DNA of 64,000 nucleotides from Desmodesmus armatus (taxonomy: Eukaryota > Chlorophyta > Chlorophyceae > Sphaeropleales > Scenedesmaceae), in NCBI GenBank assembly GCA_007449985.2, contig VIIQ02000001.1, forward strand, positions 1,235,501 through 1,299,500, in the 5' to 3' direction. Positions 1 to 12,921 of this stretch are shown in pieces (the stretch's first letter is position 1; each line of letters begins with the position of its first letter). Both the position numbers and the translations under genes were made by a program. Under the pieces are notes generated by a model. It was given only the letters and a program-made list of their open reading frames with translations, was not told the origin of the DNA and searched no databases.

Positions 1-3000
1 GCTGCTCCGCTGCCTGCGGCGCCGCCTGGGGCATGTGGTTGGGCAGCTTGTAGACACTGACTGCATTGTGGTACTTGCCGTTGTAGCCGCCAAAGGCCAC
101 CAGCATGTTGTACTCAGGTGAGTGCCTGTTGGCAGGCAAGAGCAGGCACCGCACAAGGTAAGTTTGAGGAGAATGGGTTATGTTTGGCGGAAACGCATCA
201 ACTTTAGAACAGAAGCCCTCTTGCAAACACAAGATCATACAAAAGACTTAGGGAGCCGCCACCCACACATACTGAAAATGAGCAGAAGCTTAGCAAGCTC
301 CACCCCAAAAAGGCGGCGGCCGGAAAAAGATCCACCAACATGCAAGCGCCCAGGCCCAGGTGCGCCTCCCTATGTGGATGCTTTCTGCAAAGGAATTGAA
401 CCAGCCGTAGCTCTTGGCAAAGCTATCAAAGGTGCAGCTGCAGCAGGAAGCTCAGTCTTAGCCCGATTTGTTGACACATTGCCATGTACACGCTTGAACA
501 CCTCGTCGAGTGCCCCGTGCCGCTCACGGGGTAGCAGTACTTACAGCAGGCTGATGCCTTCGCTGGACAGCGGAGAGCCAGCAGGCACGTTGCAGACCTT
601 GGTCCAGGACACACGGTTGGTTGGCAGCTCCGACAAGTCTGCCACCAGCATTTCTGTGCACCCTGTGAGACACCAGCAAGGATAACAAGAGGCTCTCAGG
701 TGGCATTTCCAGGCAGAGCTGCTGCAGCTTCTTATCCGCAAGAAAAGATGCACGCAACCTGAGGCAGTGCCCAGCAGTTGCTACTGCAACAACCAGTATT
801 GAGTGACCGCCAAGACATGCATCTGTCTGACTGCGCAACCAACACAAGCATTGGTCAATATTGTGGGCCTGACCCTGCCTGCATGTAATATACAGCCGTG
901 TTACTACCCTTGCATGGATCCGAACAAGCTCTGCAATTCGCTCCAGCTGCCAGCGCTTACCCTTGACGTTGTTGCCACCACCCAGGATATACCACAGGTC
1001 CCCTACCAGCACACCCCCATGGCCAGCGCGGGGTGTGGGTGAGGGCCCAGCGACATCAGGCTTGCTCCAGGCCCCACTGCTGAGGTCAAGCACCCACAGG
1101 TCATTGAAGCAGTTGGCCACCGAGCCTCCTGGGACGATGCAGCGGCAGGGACACAAGGCGCAGCACAGCCACACAACCGGGTGTCCAAAACCGTGCCAGG
1201 AGCGTTCCAAGAACAGCACCGCATCAGCTTTTGTCATGCAGCACAACTAGCTGCCTGAGTGGTGCAACCCCTGCTGACGACCAGTAAGACGCCGGCATTT
1301 GCCCAGTAAGATACCCCGATGTGCATGGTCCTCGGCCCACACCAAAAGGCGTTCGATCGCTCACCACCAAAGACGACCAGCAGGTTGTTGACCAGAGTGG
1401 CTGCATGGCCGCTGCGTGCCACCGGCTGCTGCTTGCTGGTGACCTGGATCTTGCTCCAGCTGAACTCCTGGAGGTCCAGCACAAACGCCTCTGCCAGGGG
1501 CCGCCTGTGGCTGTCCTCGCCGCCGTAGATGACAATCTTGTCGTCTGGCAGGGGGCACGCCTGGCATCAGACAGCACACGGGGGCGTGTCAGTGCTTGAC
1601 CGTGCTGGTACGAACGACGGGGTGTGCTATGAGGGCAACGACAATCAGTGCTGCAGTCAGGGCCTGTTCAGAGGTCTCAGGCACCAGGCGGCACCTTGCT
1701 CTGGAGGTGCCTGGTTTCTTTCCTGGTCCCCCATGAGCCTCTGGCTCCCTTGCGGGTTGCTCAGCTTTTGCTGAGCCAATTGCTGTAACTGTAACTGCTG
1801 GCTATGCCCCACAACACCCAGCGCTGCTGTCGCTGTCGCCAACACCGTTGGCAGCAGCTGCGGATCCTGCTGTTCACAAGCTGCATGTTGTCAAGCATGA
1901 AGATAAGCGTGACTTTGAACCTGCTTATGACGCAATGGACATCGTCAGCAGCAACACAGCATCTGCGCAGGGGAGTGTGCTGCTCACCGAGTGTCCTCCG
2001 CGTGCTGTGGGGATGTCGCCTGTGGTGGCCAGGCTGGTCCAACTCATGGTGTCAAGGTCCACCACCCACACCGGCAGCGGAGGCAGCTTCTCGTTCTTCT
2101 TCAGCTGCGGCAGGACGGCAGACATCACAGGCAAGCTGATTTCTGCTACTACTCATCTGAACAAGCATTGTGTCTCTCACACATCACACACCAACTTTGG
2201 CCACAAGAAAAGAGCACAGCTCACAGGTGGTAGACATGACTGGCCAGACACCGCCACTCTCGAAGAGTATCCCGCTCGTGCACCATGGCACGCAAGGTAG
2301 TAGAAACGCGAAATCATTTACATTTTGACCTCAGCTGTACCTCCATGCGCATGCTGGCCGGCGTGTGGCCGTTCTTAGCAGGTGACATGAAGGCAGACAA
2401 CCGCCCCACAGCACAGTATATTGTGGCTTGCGCACCTTGCCGGCCTTTGTGTGGCCGCCCATGACCAGCAGCTTGTTGTCCTGCAGGGGCGTGACAGACC
2501 AGCCTGCAGCAGGGGGAGGGCCAGGGACTGCCAGCAGGGGGCTGCCCTCCTGGCCTGAGGCCTGCGCTGCCTCTGCGTCTGCAGGGCTGGGTGCGGTCCA
2601 GGCCAGCTTGTTGAGGTTGTACATCCAGATGTCTGCCAGGTAGCGGCCGCCTGCACAGCAAGGGGATGTCAAACATGCAGCGTATATGCTTGTTGGACAC
2701 CGTTGAGAAGATCTTCCACCCCATGGATAGCGGTCTGTGCAGGCTGACACCTCGGCCCCTGCTGTCTGCACAGATGCAGGACTGACAACTGCTTGCTCGT
2801 GCTGGAAGTTTGGTGCAGCAGCCAGCAGCTGCACCTGCCGGGTCAGATGCCCTGCCTCTTACGCCCCTTGAGGTTGGGGCAGCTGCAGGTACCTCCTGCA
2901 GCCCTGAAGGTGCTGCAGTCACAGCCCCCCACCCCTGCCACACGAACCCCCGCCCCAGCAGTGCTGCAGCCACCACACCTGTGGCCAGGATTCACAGGCC

Positions 3001-4129
3001 TGACAACAACAGTCAAAGTTGCCAAAAACTTCATATCAAAAAGTACTCTGATGCGGGTGCATGAATCACTCACTGTAGTGGCCGCCCATGATGTACAGGT
3101 TTGGTCCCATGAGGGCGGCGCCCTGCTCGTAGCGTGGCAGCGGCTTCTTAGCATCGTCCTGTTGAATCACCACCCAGGTGCCCTCCTGGAACACGTGACT
3201 GATGCTGACGCCTGCATCCGGTGCGCTTTCAGCTGCGGCAGCTGCGTCTGGTGATCCGGGCGCTGCCTCGGAGGGCAGGCGGTTCCACCACTCAGCCTGC
3301 ACATCAGCAAGTACCACACCTTTCCTGAAGGGATGCGAATCCTGAATCATGCGAGCTGTGAGCCACCATGACAAGATGCGTGGGAAGCCACAGTGCAGAA
3401 CATGCATACGTCCTGGCTGTTGGCTGTGGCGAATACCAGCCAGGCTGTTGCCTCCACTTTGCCACCAACTGCCTTGCGGTCCGGCGCTGCCAGCACTGTC
3501 ATGCACGCTGCCGCCCTCTGATCCTCTGCTGGTGTTCAGCTGAACCCCACGTGCCCGGCATCACCTGCTCCTCGTCCAGAGTCTTGACATACAGCCTCAT
3601 GGCATCCATGCTGCTCATGTCCCCCAGCTGGCTCCAGCTCTGCCACTTTGCAGACTCCACCACGTTCCAACTCCAAGGCTTAGCCTCCTTACATGGCCCA
3701 GCCGTTGCTTGCTTGTGCAGGGCATAGAACAGCAGCCGGGTCTCGTTGCCAAAGTTGGTCTCTGTAGTGTGCAAAGCGGGCAGATCAGAAGTCAGAGCTG
3801 CTTGAGCCCACAAGGACAGCTAAGCAGAAACAGCAGTGCCGGTCACTGGACCCTGTGATCCTCACCCTTGTCAAGTGACAGCCTCACCTGGGACACGAGC
3901 TACAAAGGTAACGGCTGCGTTGAAGCGGTCAGGGTAAGGCAGGGGGCACAGCGGGCTGCTGCTGTTCTGCCTTCCCACCCCCTGTAGCACAAGTGAGGGG
4001 AGCACAAACAACACAGCACAAGGCGTGACATTGCCAGCTGCAACCAGTATGTAGGCAGTTGGACAAAGCAGAGCACCAGCTCCCTGATGGCTGCAGGTGC
4101 ACTGTCGGTTTAAAAACTCCCACCTCCAT
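1..4129 (-). CDS. Acyl-CoA-binding domain / kelch-repeat protein (3' end beyond the window)
   Basis: Likely a cytosolic acyl-CoA ester binding protein of the plant ACBP4/5 type: an N-terminal acyl-CoA-binding domain followed by a kelch beta-propeller. Exons (descending): 4124-4129, 3888-3981, 3565-3761, 3074-3296, 2436-2650, 1988-2104, 1365-1560, 961-1128, 545-662, 1-125; all junction phases agree. The ACBP fold is shown by PYPDRFNAAVTFVA, LLFYALHKQATAGPC, KPWSWNVVESAKWQSW and GDMSSMDAMRLYVKTL. Kelch blades follow, with LYIMGGHYSG, LLVMGGHTKAG, KIVIYGGEDSHRRP, LLVVFGGGGS, LWYILGGGNN and MLVAFGGYNGKYHNAV. The start is the least certain part: ATG-GAG in a six-base coding exon gives the right phase for the next exon. 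The 3' end continues past base 1. Family assignment is strong; the exact lipid preference cannot be read from sequence. Confidence 0.88.
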
Positions 4130-4989
4130 CTTGGTTGGTCAGTTGGTGCTCTAGTTGCTGCAGTGCTCAGCAAACGGCGAAGCGAGCGGCTTCAAACCAA
4201 CAATCAGCACGATCTAGAGCGCTTTGGATGGGTGAGGTGAAGCCCAAGGGTCTGGAAGATGCTGGGGCCTGGACAGGCAAGGAGGATGAGTGGGCAGGCA
4301 CGTCCGGGAGCCCTATACAGACGGCTGCAACGCTGTCTAATTCCGTGAGGTTCTTGCAAAAGGGTGTTTTGGCGTTGTGAGTAGTTGCGGGTTTTGATTT
4401 GACCTGCGTTGACAGACTGACCTGGTGAGTCAACCAAGGTACAGCCACACTCAGAGCCAAAAGCTACCTGCAGGCGTGTGCAACAGTTATCTGCATCACT
4501 ATGCCAGCCCCACCTCAAGCCAACACCTACTAGCCCCACCCAACAGGCTTGCAACTGCCCCCTCCGTCCCACTCTGTGTGCCGCGTGGCTGACATGGCCG
4601 AGGTCCTCTAGTGTTGGATGGCTACGCCTTTCTTCCAGGCTCTCATGTATGATTTGGCAGTAGCCAGGAGGCACCTCGGAGTGGAGCTTGCTTGGCGTCT
4701 GGCCTGTCACAGCCAAGGCCACGGTCACCTCCAAGACACAGGATGCCCAAAGACTTTGCTGGCGCAGTGCATTCAGACACAGCACTTCAGCCACGCAGCA
4801 TATGCCATGTACAGTGCCCTGCAGGTATAATGCCAGCCCAACCAGCACCACACAAAAGCTGTCAAAGCTGGAAGTCCCAGCACATCCGAAATCAGTGTGC
4901 AACATAAGCAGCGACAGCATCCCCTCCACAAACCACATACAGCAGCAGCGCCAAGTGCAAAAGCCGCACTGTTGACAGTACTTGACATG
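4130..4989. other. Intergenic gap between the DENN gene and the ACBP/kelch gene
   Basis: About 860 bases holding the DENN gene's 3' UTR and the promoter/5' UTR of the ACBP/kelch gene, both on the minus strand. I see no coding region, RNA gene or repeat here, and no TGTAA poly(A) motif on the minus strand. Confidence 0.5.
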
Positions 4990-6045
4990 TCAAGCCTCAC
5001 AGTAGTCGCTGATAACGCCGTCACAGTAGGCCGCAAACATCTGGGTGTCCATGAACGCCCGCATGAACACCCGGTCCTTCATCGGAAGGCTCTCCAGCAG
5101 CGACTCCTTCATAAACACCCCCGTGCGCTTGCTCATGCCGACGTTCACAATCGTATGCAGGCGTAGGTCGCCACACAGCTTGGACAGGTACTCATGCATC
5201 ACCCCCACGAAGCTCCGGGCAGCATCCTCCTCATCTGGGTTATGACATGCACCGGCCGCTCCACCGCCAGGGCTGCGGCTTCACGCAAAGATGCGTGGAA
5301 GGGTGCCAGCGCTGCCGCCAGCTGCCGGGTGTTGGGCATGGACGGGAAGGACGCGTTCTTGACAGCATCCTTGTACACGTTGACGCGCATCAGCCCATGG
5401 CACCTGCAGCCACAGGGCGCAACACGACAGGGAGTCAGCACGGAGGACACATCCATCACAAGGATCAGCGGGGCAAATTCAGCCCCTGGCTAGGTAGGCT
5501 ACTTCACATGCTCAAGCTGAACGGCACACACGCTTCCTCGCAAACACTCCTCAGCGCAGAACCAGCTTGGAGCCCAGCGTTCGTCGGCCGTATACTCTGT
5601 CAGGCTGGCTTGCGACGGTCGATGTCACCAGGCCCTCACAGCCAACCACAGCCCTGCGTCGATGCCACTCCAGAGGCTGCTGCATTCGCCAGACAACATC
5701 CCTGAGCTGGGTGGGTCGCAGTACTGCACTAGACCGCTGTCATGCACCACCCAGCCCCATCTGTCCCCCTCATCACCTGCTGGCCACATCTGGTGTCTTG
5801 TACTGCACCCCCAGCACAAAGGGCACTGGGGCGTCCAGGAAGCCCAGCATGTTGACAGGAGTGACAGGCATCACTAGGCTCTGCCACGTGAACGGCCGCA
5901 GGAGGGGCACGAGGGCGAGCACCACCGAGCCCAGGGTGCCGATGTGAGGGCAGAACACCACCAGCTGCTTCTCCAGCAGCGCAGCATTGACCAGGCTGAT
6001 GATGTTGTCCAGTGACAGAGACCTGCAGGACATGCAGGGCACAGC

Positions 6046-6106
<61 letters not shown>

Positions 6107-9100
6107 ATGATGCGGCCACAGCAGGTGCCAGAACAAATTCAGCAAGCTGACTTGCGGCCCAGCACTGAGGCCTGGCGATCGTGATATTCAACCAAGCGAC
6201 AGCAAGTGCAGGTGCACGCGCATGGTGCAGCGTGAACACAGCTACTCACAGGCTACAGGACAGTCAGCTGGCATGGCCACATATTCACCAGCATGCAGCA
6301 TAATCAGCAGGCAGTTGGATGCTGTCAATCTAGTGTGCATCAGGTGCTTGCGCGCTTCCAAATGCATGCAGGACTTGGTCCAGCCACTGGATTTGCAAGC
6401 ATGAAGCCACCCCCCCCCTGTCTTGCTCCATGCCTGAACCCTGCGTGGGTGATGGCATGTGCCACCAGCAAAGCGCTTGCCAACAAAACTGTCTGTCTGT
6501 CTGTATGACGTCTGAAGCGGACCAACAGACACACAAAACACTCTGCCACACACCCGTACTGCACACACCTGCACAGCGCCGCCACACTCCACAGCTGCAG
6601 GTGCTGCGCGCACTCCACCTCGGCATACGTCAGCACCTCCTGCCGCAGCCTGCTGCGTCCTGGAGGCGCGTACTCCTGCAGCGGCAGGCAGCGCTCAAAC
6701 TCCAGGCGGTACAGGTCCCCCAGCAGCAGGCGGTACGTCTCGCCTGGCTGCGGAATGGGGCTGGCATAGTAAGCCGCCAGCAGCGTGCTGCTGTCCACCT
6801 GGACCAAGTGGGAGATGGTCATGCGCAGCTCGCTGCTCATGTCGCCGCTCCTGCAAGCAGCAGCAGCAGCAAGTGCGGCTGCTTGACGGTGTAATCAAGG
6901 GTTGACTGTGTTGACCTTGAGGGGGTTAGTTCCTTGCAGCGAGACGGCTTGACTATGACAAGGGTGCAAGAGTAGTAGTATTGGTACATATGCCTTTGCC
7001 CTGATCAATTAGTTGTGGTTGTTGTGTGGCGACAAGGTCTACTTTGTCAATTCCACTCCCAGACTGCAACCGTTTTCTGCTAGCGCCCCCACACCTGCGC
7101 AGCGCCATATCTTCAAACAGTGCGCTGCGCCGGCCGCTGCCTGTCCGGCTGGGCGGCTGCAGCGCCAGCGGCTGCATCTGCACCTGCAGCTTGCTGTCAC
7201 CCGTGCTGGGGATGACGCCCCCTCCGATTGTGACATTGACACTCGCAGCACCCTCCTGGCTACCACTGTCCCATGGAGCTGCTGCAGTGCCCTCCCCTGG
7301 TGCTGTCACCACTGCAGCAGCAGCAGCCTCCAGTTCACTGCCTGTGCTGCTGCTGGCCAGCAGCTCACACGCAGCATTCAAACTGCTGCTGGTGCTGGGG
7401 TGCGCACTCACACGAGGCGCAGCACACTCAAACGGCTCGGCTGCTGCTGCGATGGCTGCAAATGCACTGACGATGCAGTCACTGCCTGTGCCGGTGCCGG
7501 CGCCCCCTGTTGTTCTGCTGCTGTGTGGCGCCCTGCCTCCAGACGACAGCATCGGCAGCGGGGATGGCGTGCGCGCCCGGCTTGGCCAGCTAGCAGGGTC
7601 GCTCCACCGTTGCTGGCGACGCCCATTCAGCTGCACTGTCGGCAGCAGCTGCTGCTGCTGCTGCTGTTGCTGCTGCCCCCCAGGTGGTGGAGTGTTCCGG
7701 AGCAGCACCTCAGATGTGCCCCGCCGACATAGCACCTGCCCGTGCTGCTGCTGCTGCTGGATAGCAGAGCTGGACTGGCTCTGTCCCAAACCGCGCTCCC
7801 GCTGCCACTGCCCGCCATCCTGCTGCTGCTCCTTGCCATCCTGCTCAAGTGACTGCCTGCCAGTCTGCAAGTCCGCTACTGCAGTACTGGCTACAGGCAC
7901 ATCTTCCACAGAGTAGAAGCTGGCATTGCTGGTGGTGCTGATGTCCCGCAGCCCCTCAAGGCCTCCTGCTTGACACACAGCCAGCCCTGCGTCTCTGCTG
8001 CCCCCCTGGTAGCTGCGCAGCGAGCGCAAATTGGGGTCCGCCTGCCACAGCGCCACCCCATCTCCAGCCCCTGCGCCTGCTGCTGCTGCACCAGCAGCAG
8101 GAGGACCCTGCTGAGGGTGCTGGTCCGGTGTTGCAGGCCCCGGGTCAGGCCGCAATCTGCTGGGGCCATGAATGCTGTGGCCGGGGCCAGAATGAAGGTG
8201 CTGCTGAGGCTGCTGTGTTGTACTTGCACCCGCATGCTGCGACGGCTGTATACTTGCAACGCCATGCAACTGCTGCTGCTGCTGCTGCTGCTGCTGCAGG
8301 GGAAAGTCTCCACCCTGCTGCTGCAAGTGTTCCCCCTGCTGGACACTGAGCTGCTGCACAGCACCATTGGCCTGCAGCAGCACCTGCTGCTGCTGTCCTG
8401 GCTGTTGCTGCTGCTGTGCTGGCTGCTGCTGCTGCTCTTGGGCCTCGCCAACAGCTCCTGCCGCTGCTGCTGCAGCTGCCAGGTCAGGTGCCGGCAAGCT
8501 GCCCTTGCTGCTTTGCAGGGTTGCCTGCTGCTGCTGCTGCAGCTCTGCCAGGTTGCTTGAGGCCCTGCTGGCCCTCTTGAAGAGGCCGAGGCCCCCCGAC
8601 AGCCTGGCTGAGCCCCCTGTGTGGCCTGCCTCTGCTGAGGAGCTACCCTCCAGCGCTTTGGGGGCCCACGTCTCCCACATGCGCTGCACCATGGACGTCT
8701 GGCAGCAGCAGCAGCAGCCAAGTGTACGGCAGTTTGAAATTGAACTGACAGGTGAACAAGTGGGTAAGTGAGTGAGTGGGTGGTGGTCTAATCAGCCACT
8801 GACGTACATGACCAAAACAACTGGCTGCAAGGATGCTCCATGATCACCGCTGATGGACTGCCTGGCCTACCACAGCAGGACAGCAACAAATGCCTCTCAC
8901 GCTTGAAGCTGTGACAGCCTGATGCCCTGCTGAACCACTCACCTCAGGCCCGGACACCGCTGCTGACAAGCTGTCCAGCAACGAGTTGGTCGAACCACCG
9001 CCATGCGACAGCTGCTGCTGTGGCTGTGTCTCCAGCTGTTGCTGCTGCTGAACGCTGTTGGCGCCGCGCACTGCCGACACCACGCCCTGCCATTTCGCCC

Positions 9101-12100
9101 AGTGGTCTGACGCCTGCACATCGCTGCTGTTCTTGCTGCCGGCCGCATCAAACTCAGCAGCTGCAGCCGCCACTGCATCAAACTGCTGCTGTTGTTGCTG
9201 GCTGGCAGCAGTGGCAGCACCCTGTGACGCAGCAGCGCCGTGGCTGCTGCCACTGTGGACGGACTGCAGGGCAGCAGCAATGCTGGCCGGCAGCACCCCT
9301 GCCACCGCCCCCATCAATGAGGACGGCGCCTGACCGCTGCTGCGGCTGGTGACCGCCCCAGCAGCTGCAAGGCCCGACTGAGGTGCTCCACCAGCTGCTG
9401 CACCAAACGAACTGCTGCTGTCCGGCAGCAACACCCCGTCTGGCGTCGACATCCGCAGCCGCTTGCCACACACCTCACAGCGATCAGACGGCACTGCTGT
9501 ATCCTGCTGTCCCTGAAAGGCTGACCTCTGCAAGCTCAAGTCGCCTCGTACCCCGCCCTCCTCCTCCTGCTGCTGAGGCTGCTGCAGGCCCTGGGTCCCA
9601 GGGCCATCCGGCCCCAGCGGGCTGTTTGTCCGGTGCTTTTGCTGCTGCCACTGGCTCCACGAGGGCGGAGACGCCGCCACAGCACCTGCACCTGGCGTGA
9701 AGGGACACATGTCTTCTATGATGCCAGCACAATCAGCACAGTACAGCTGCCGGTTGTGCACCACGTGCGCCTGCATCTGCACCTCGCCGTCCGGAGTCTG
9801 CCGCCTGCCTGGGCCAGCAGCAGCATGCGACAGCCCCGCTGTCGGCTGCCGGCCATCTGAGCCCGCAGCAGCACCGCCGGCACTGCCTCCTGCATGGGCA
9901 TGACCCGAGCCAGCACCAGCTGCGGAGCTTCGGGAAGGCCTGCTCGACGAGCCAAAAGCCGGCGACTGCGCCCTGCTGTTGGCTAAGCTGCTGCCATGGC
10001 TGCCAGGTTGGCTGCTGGGCCCGCTGGCGGCGCCGCCGCCGCTGTAGGTGTCCGGCAGGCTGCGCCTGCTGCCTGCTGCTGGTGCTGTGTGGGCCATGGG
10101 GCTGCTGGGGCTAAGCAGGTTGGGCCCTGGGGGGCGCAGCTTGGACTTTTCACTGTCGTACTCCAGCAGGCGCTCAAGCCGCTCAAGGTCAAGGACGATC
10201 TTCAGGACCTGCCAGGCAAGGATTTCACAAGGAATTGTCACTTCGATATGCTGTAGGGTCAGAAAGCCGAGCTGCGGCTACAGTGCAGCTGAACAATAAA
10301 AGATTGGGACATGGAGTGATAGTTGCAGGTCTGCATGGCGGCAAAAAGTCAACAAATACAGAAGGAGCCTGACAACAGCCAGCATGGTCGGTTGGTGTGA
10401 CACCCTGAGTTGAAAACTTCCTTCAATCCAGTCATACCAGGCTGACAAGTGGGCTGCAGGACACGCTGCTGATGTGCATCAGTGCTTCTCAGACGTGGGT
10501 GTCGCCACACACACCGCATGTCTGACCAGAATCACAGCAAGCCATGCAACTGCTGCATGATAACCTACCCTGAAGTGCAGGTCAAAGAAAGGGTAGTGTG
10601 ACAGAAGGCAGTAGCACCGCGGAGCTGCAATCATGCACTGCCTAAAGGGTGCCCTGCAGTTGCGGAACTCCTGGTGGGCCAGGTAAGGAGGCCGGTGGAG
10701 CATCTCTCGCACATACCAGCAGCAGCCATACAGTGGGAAGTTCCCGCCAACCTGCCATGCAGCCACCAGCACATGACACTGTGATGAGCAATCTTCTAAA
10801 CTGAGCCAAGGTTGTATCAGACACGCAATCAGGACGTGCAGCAGTGCAGGCACGAGGAACTTGCTGATCAACAGCTGAATGCTGTGACGTGCAGAACTTT
10901 AGATGCCAGATGTGCTTTCAGGTGCAGTGCCATTGCATCAACATCCACGCAGTCCTGCTCACCTTGAGCATGAACACAAAGCACTGCTGCTGCTGGTCAC
11001 TGTCACGGCCCATGACCAGTTCATCCAACGCTGACAGGCTTGGGGTTCGTTTCAGCTTCTCAGGGGCAACACCTGCAGGACACCAGCACACCATCACACA
11101 GCACATGATCCAACAGCCACCAACATCATGGTGCCACGTGTGGGTTGCATGCCCTAGGACCACCATGCTGCAACCACAAACTGACTGCCGCTGAGGTGCT
11201 GCTCATGTCAACACAGCTGTGCCATGTGCAAGCGCGCAGCTGACACGCTGTGCAGCACAGCTGCTCACAGCGTGTTGTGAGTCCCTACAGACAGGCCTTG
11301 AAAAGGCCAAACCTGCAGGACTGCAGCTGCCAGCACAGTGTGAACCTGTGCTGAGAAGGCACTATGTTTGCTTGCCTGATGGAAAGCAGAAGGCAGCCAC
11401 CTCATCGTCACTGATGGGTGCAGGGGCTCCAGGTGGAGCACGCAGCAGCACCTGCACATCCATGAACAGCAGCACCGCTCTTTTCTTGCTGTCTCCTGGC
11501 AGCAAGACACTGGGCAAGCGCCTTGCTGTCAGGACGCTTGCTAAGTGTCCATACAACACAGTGAAGGTTGTGCAGGAGCAGCACGCCTGCGCCCAGGGCA
11601 CAGGACAGCTGCCTCCACTGCAAGCGCGCAAGGCCACTGGACCATGCGCATGTTGGAACATGCATGTGCATCCCCGTAGACCCCTCTCCCAGTTGTTGAC
11701 CTGCCTGCTGCAGTAGCTATGCCTCCCCAGCCGGCCCTGAAAGACCAGGCAACACACCTGAGGGGTGAAACTGGGTTGCGGTGGCTGCAGGTGTTCCTTC
11801 GTCACCTCCGTGTCATTGTCAGAGTCGCTGCGTTTCTTCCGCTCCAGATCTGCAGGACAGACACAGCATGCAGCAACGGCCGTTGCTGGGGGTGCTTTGC
11901 TCCAAGGGCCCCTGCTTGCAACGGCCTCCGTCAGCTCAGCTGCTGTCTGTTGCTCTTCCCAACATGCGCACAACGGGCTGTGTAGCTGTTGTAGCTGTAG
12001 CTGCTCCCTGCCAGGTTGTTGCTGCTGTGCTGTTTTGCACTGTGCTGAGGCAGCCAGAGCTCATGTGCGCTGATGTGCAGCCAGCCAGCCAGCACCCACC

Positions 12101-12921
12101 ACACAGCTGTTCAGCCACTTGCGTGAGCTCCATGTCAGGCGGCAGGCCCTGCACACGATAGGCATGGCAACGAGCAGGTTGAGACGTCGGCAGGCCCAGT
12201 GCGCCCTGACAAGACGCCATGGACAAGGTTGTGATCGTTCAATGGAGCCACAGGCAGTGCTCATGCCGCCTGCTGGGCCAGCATGCCGCTTGCTGGGCCA
12301 GCACAAGACAGACATTCTGTCAGCCATCCTGGCCATTGCGAAATACACGATGTGAGCACCATACTGGCTGTTGGCTGCTTACTGCTTACCACAATGAAGA
12401 AGTTTTCATATATGTGCTCAGGCCATGCCTTCTCCTGCACACCCTGCGTCTTCTGCTGCTGCTCAATCCACTCCCTCTGCACAGCGAGGGAGGGACACAG
12501 TCGGAAGGCGTCAAGAAGGCCATGCCAGCACAATATCCTGCTGCCATTGCAGTCAACTATGCTTCCCATTGGTCAAACCTGCTGCTACTACACAGCAGGC
12601 AGGACATGCAGCGCTCTGCTATGCATGACGTCTTTGCAGCTGAGCTGTGCTGGCCACCCCAACCGATCACCTTCTGCTCTGTGACAGCTTCTGGGTTGAA
12701 CCATGACTCGCTGCCCAGGGCTTGTCTCTCTGCATGTCACAATGTTGATATGTGATGTGGTTTTGCGCAAAATGTATGGTGTTGGACACCCTGTCTGTGT
12801 GCAGCTGCATACCTTGAATAGTGTATTGGCCCACTTCGACCAGCCCTTCGTACCCCACTGATCCATGGCAGCTGCTTTTGACCGTTGTGTCAAACCCTGG
12901 AAACGTCCAGTGCAACCTCAT
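4990..12921 (-). CDS. DENN-domain protein (putative Rab GEF) with a giant Q/S-rich insertion
   Basis: DENN proteins act as Rab GDP-GTP exchange factors in membrane traffic; that role is inferred from the family. Exons (descending): 12813-12921, 12671-12729, 12390-12476, 12100-12148, 11758-11849, 11376-11451, 10963-11072, 10569-10751, 8943-10208, 7095-8698, 6569-6850, 5777-6022, 4990-5403; about 1525 residues. uDENN is seen in AAFCFPSGVAPEKLKRTPSL, YVREMLHRPP and APRCYCLLSHYPFFDLHF. Core DENN is LSLDNIISLVNAALLEKQLV, VFCPHIGTLGSVVLALVPLL and PVNMLGFLDAPVPFVLGVQY. dDENN is LSKLCGDLRLHTIVNVG and MKDRVFMRAFMDTQMFAAYC. Two long exons (10208-8943 and 8698-7095) add a low-complexity Gln/Ser/Ala insertion between uDENN and core. 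The intron after 11376 starts with GC, not GT. The dDENN frame is broken near 5237-5239, apparently by one missing base. The start Met at 12921 is tentative. Confidence 0.85.
6047..6102. repeat. (AGC)n / (CTG)n trinucleotide repeat in a DENN intron
   Basis: About 18 uninterrupted AGC units, read as CTG on the gene's strand, between DENN exons 5777-6022 and 6569-6850. It lies only about 25 bases upstream of the acceptor of the 5777-6022 exon. ORFs here are poly-Ser, poly-Ala or poly-Cys artefacts of the repeat. Confidence 0.95.

Noticed and set aside
5729..6239. ORFs containing poly-Ala, poly-Cys or poly-Ser near 6050
   Set aside because: Created by the (AGC)n repeat in a DENN intron.
6953..7094. 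Continuation of the long DENN ORF past 7095
   Set aside because: A donor AG/GTGTGG at 7095 gives the exact phase needed by the next conserved exon; the tail is intron read-through.
7013..8771. Long plus-strand ORFs (up to about 300 residues) opposite the DENN gene
   Set aside because: They are poly-Cys, poly-Leu and poly-Ala translations of CTG/GCT runs antisense to a Gln/Ser-rich exon, with no splice support.
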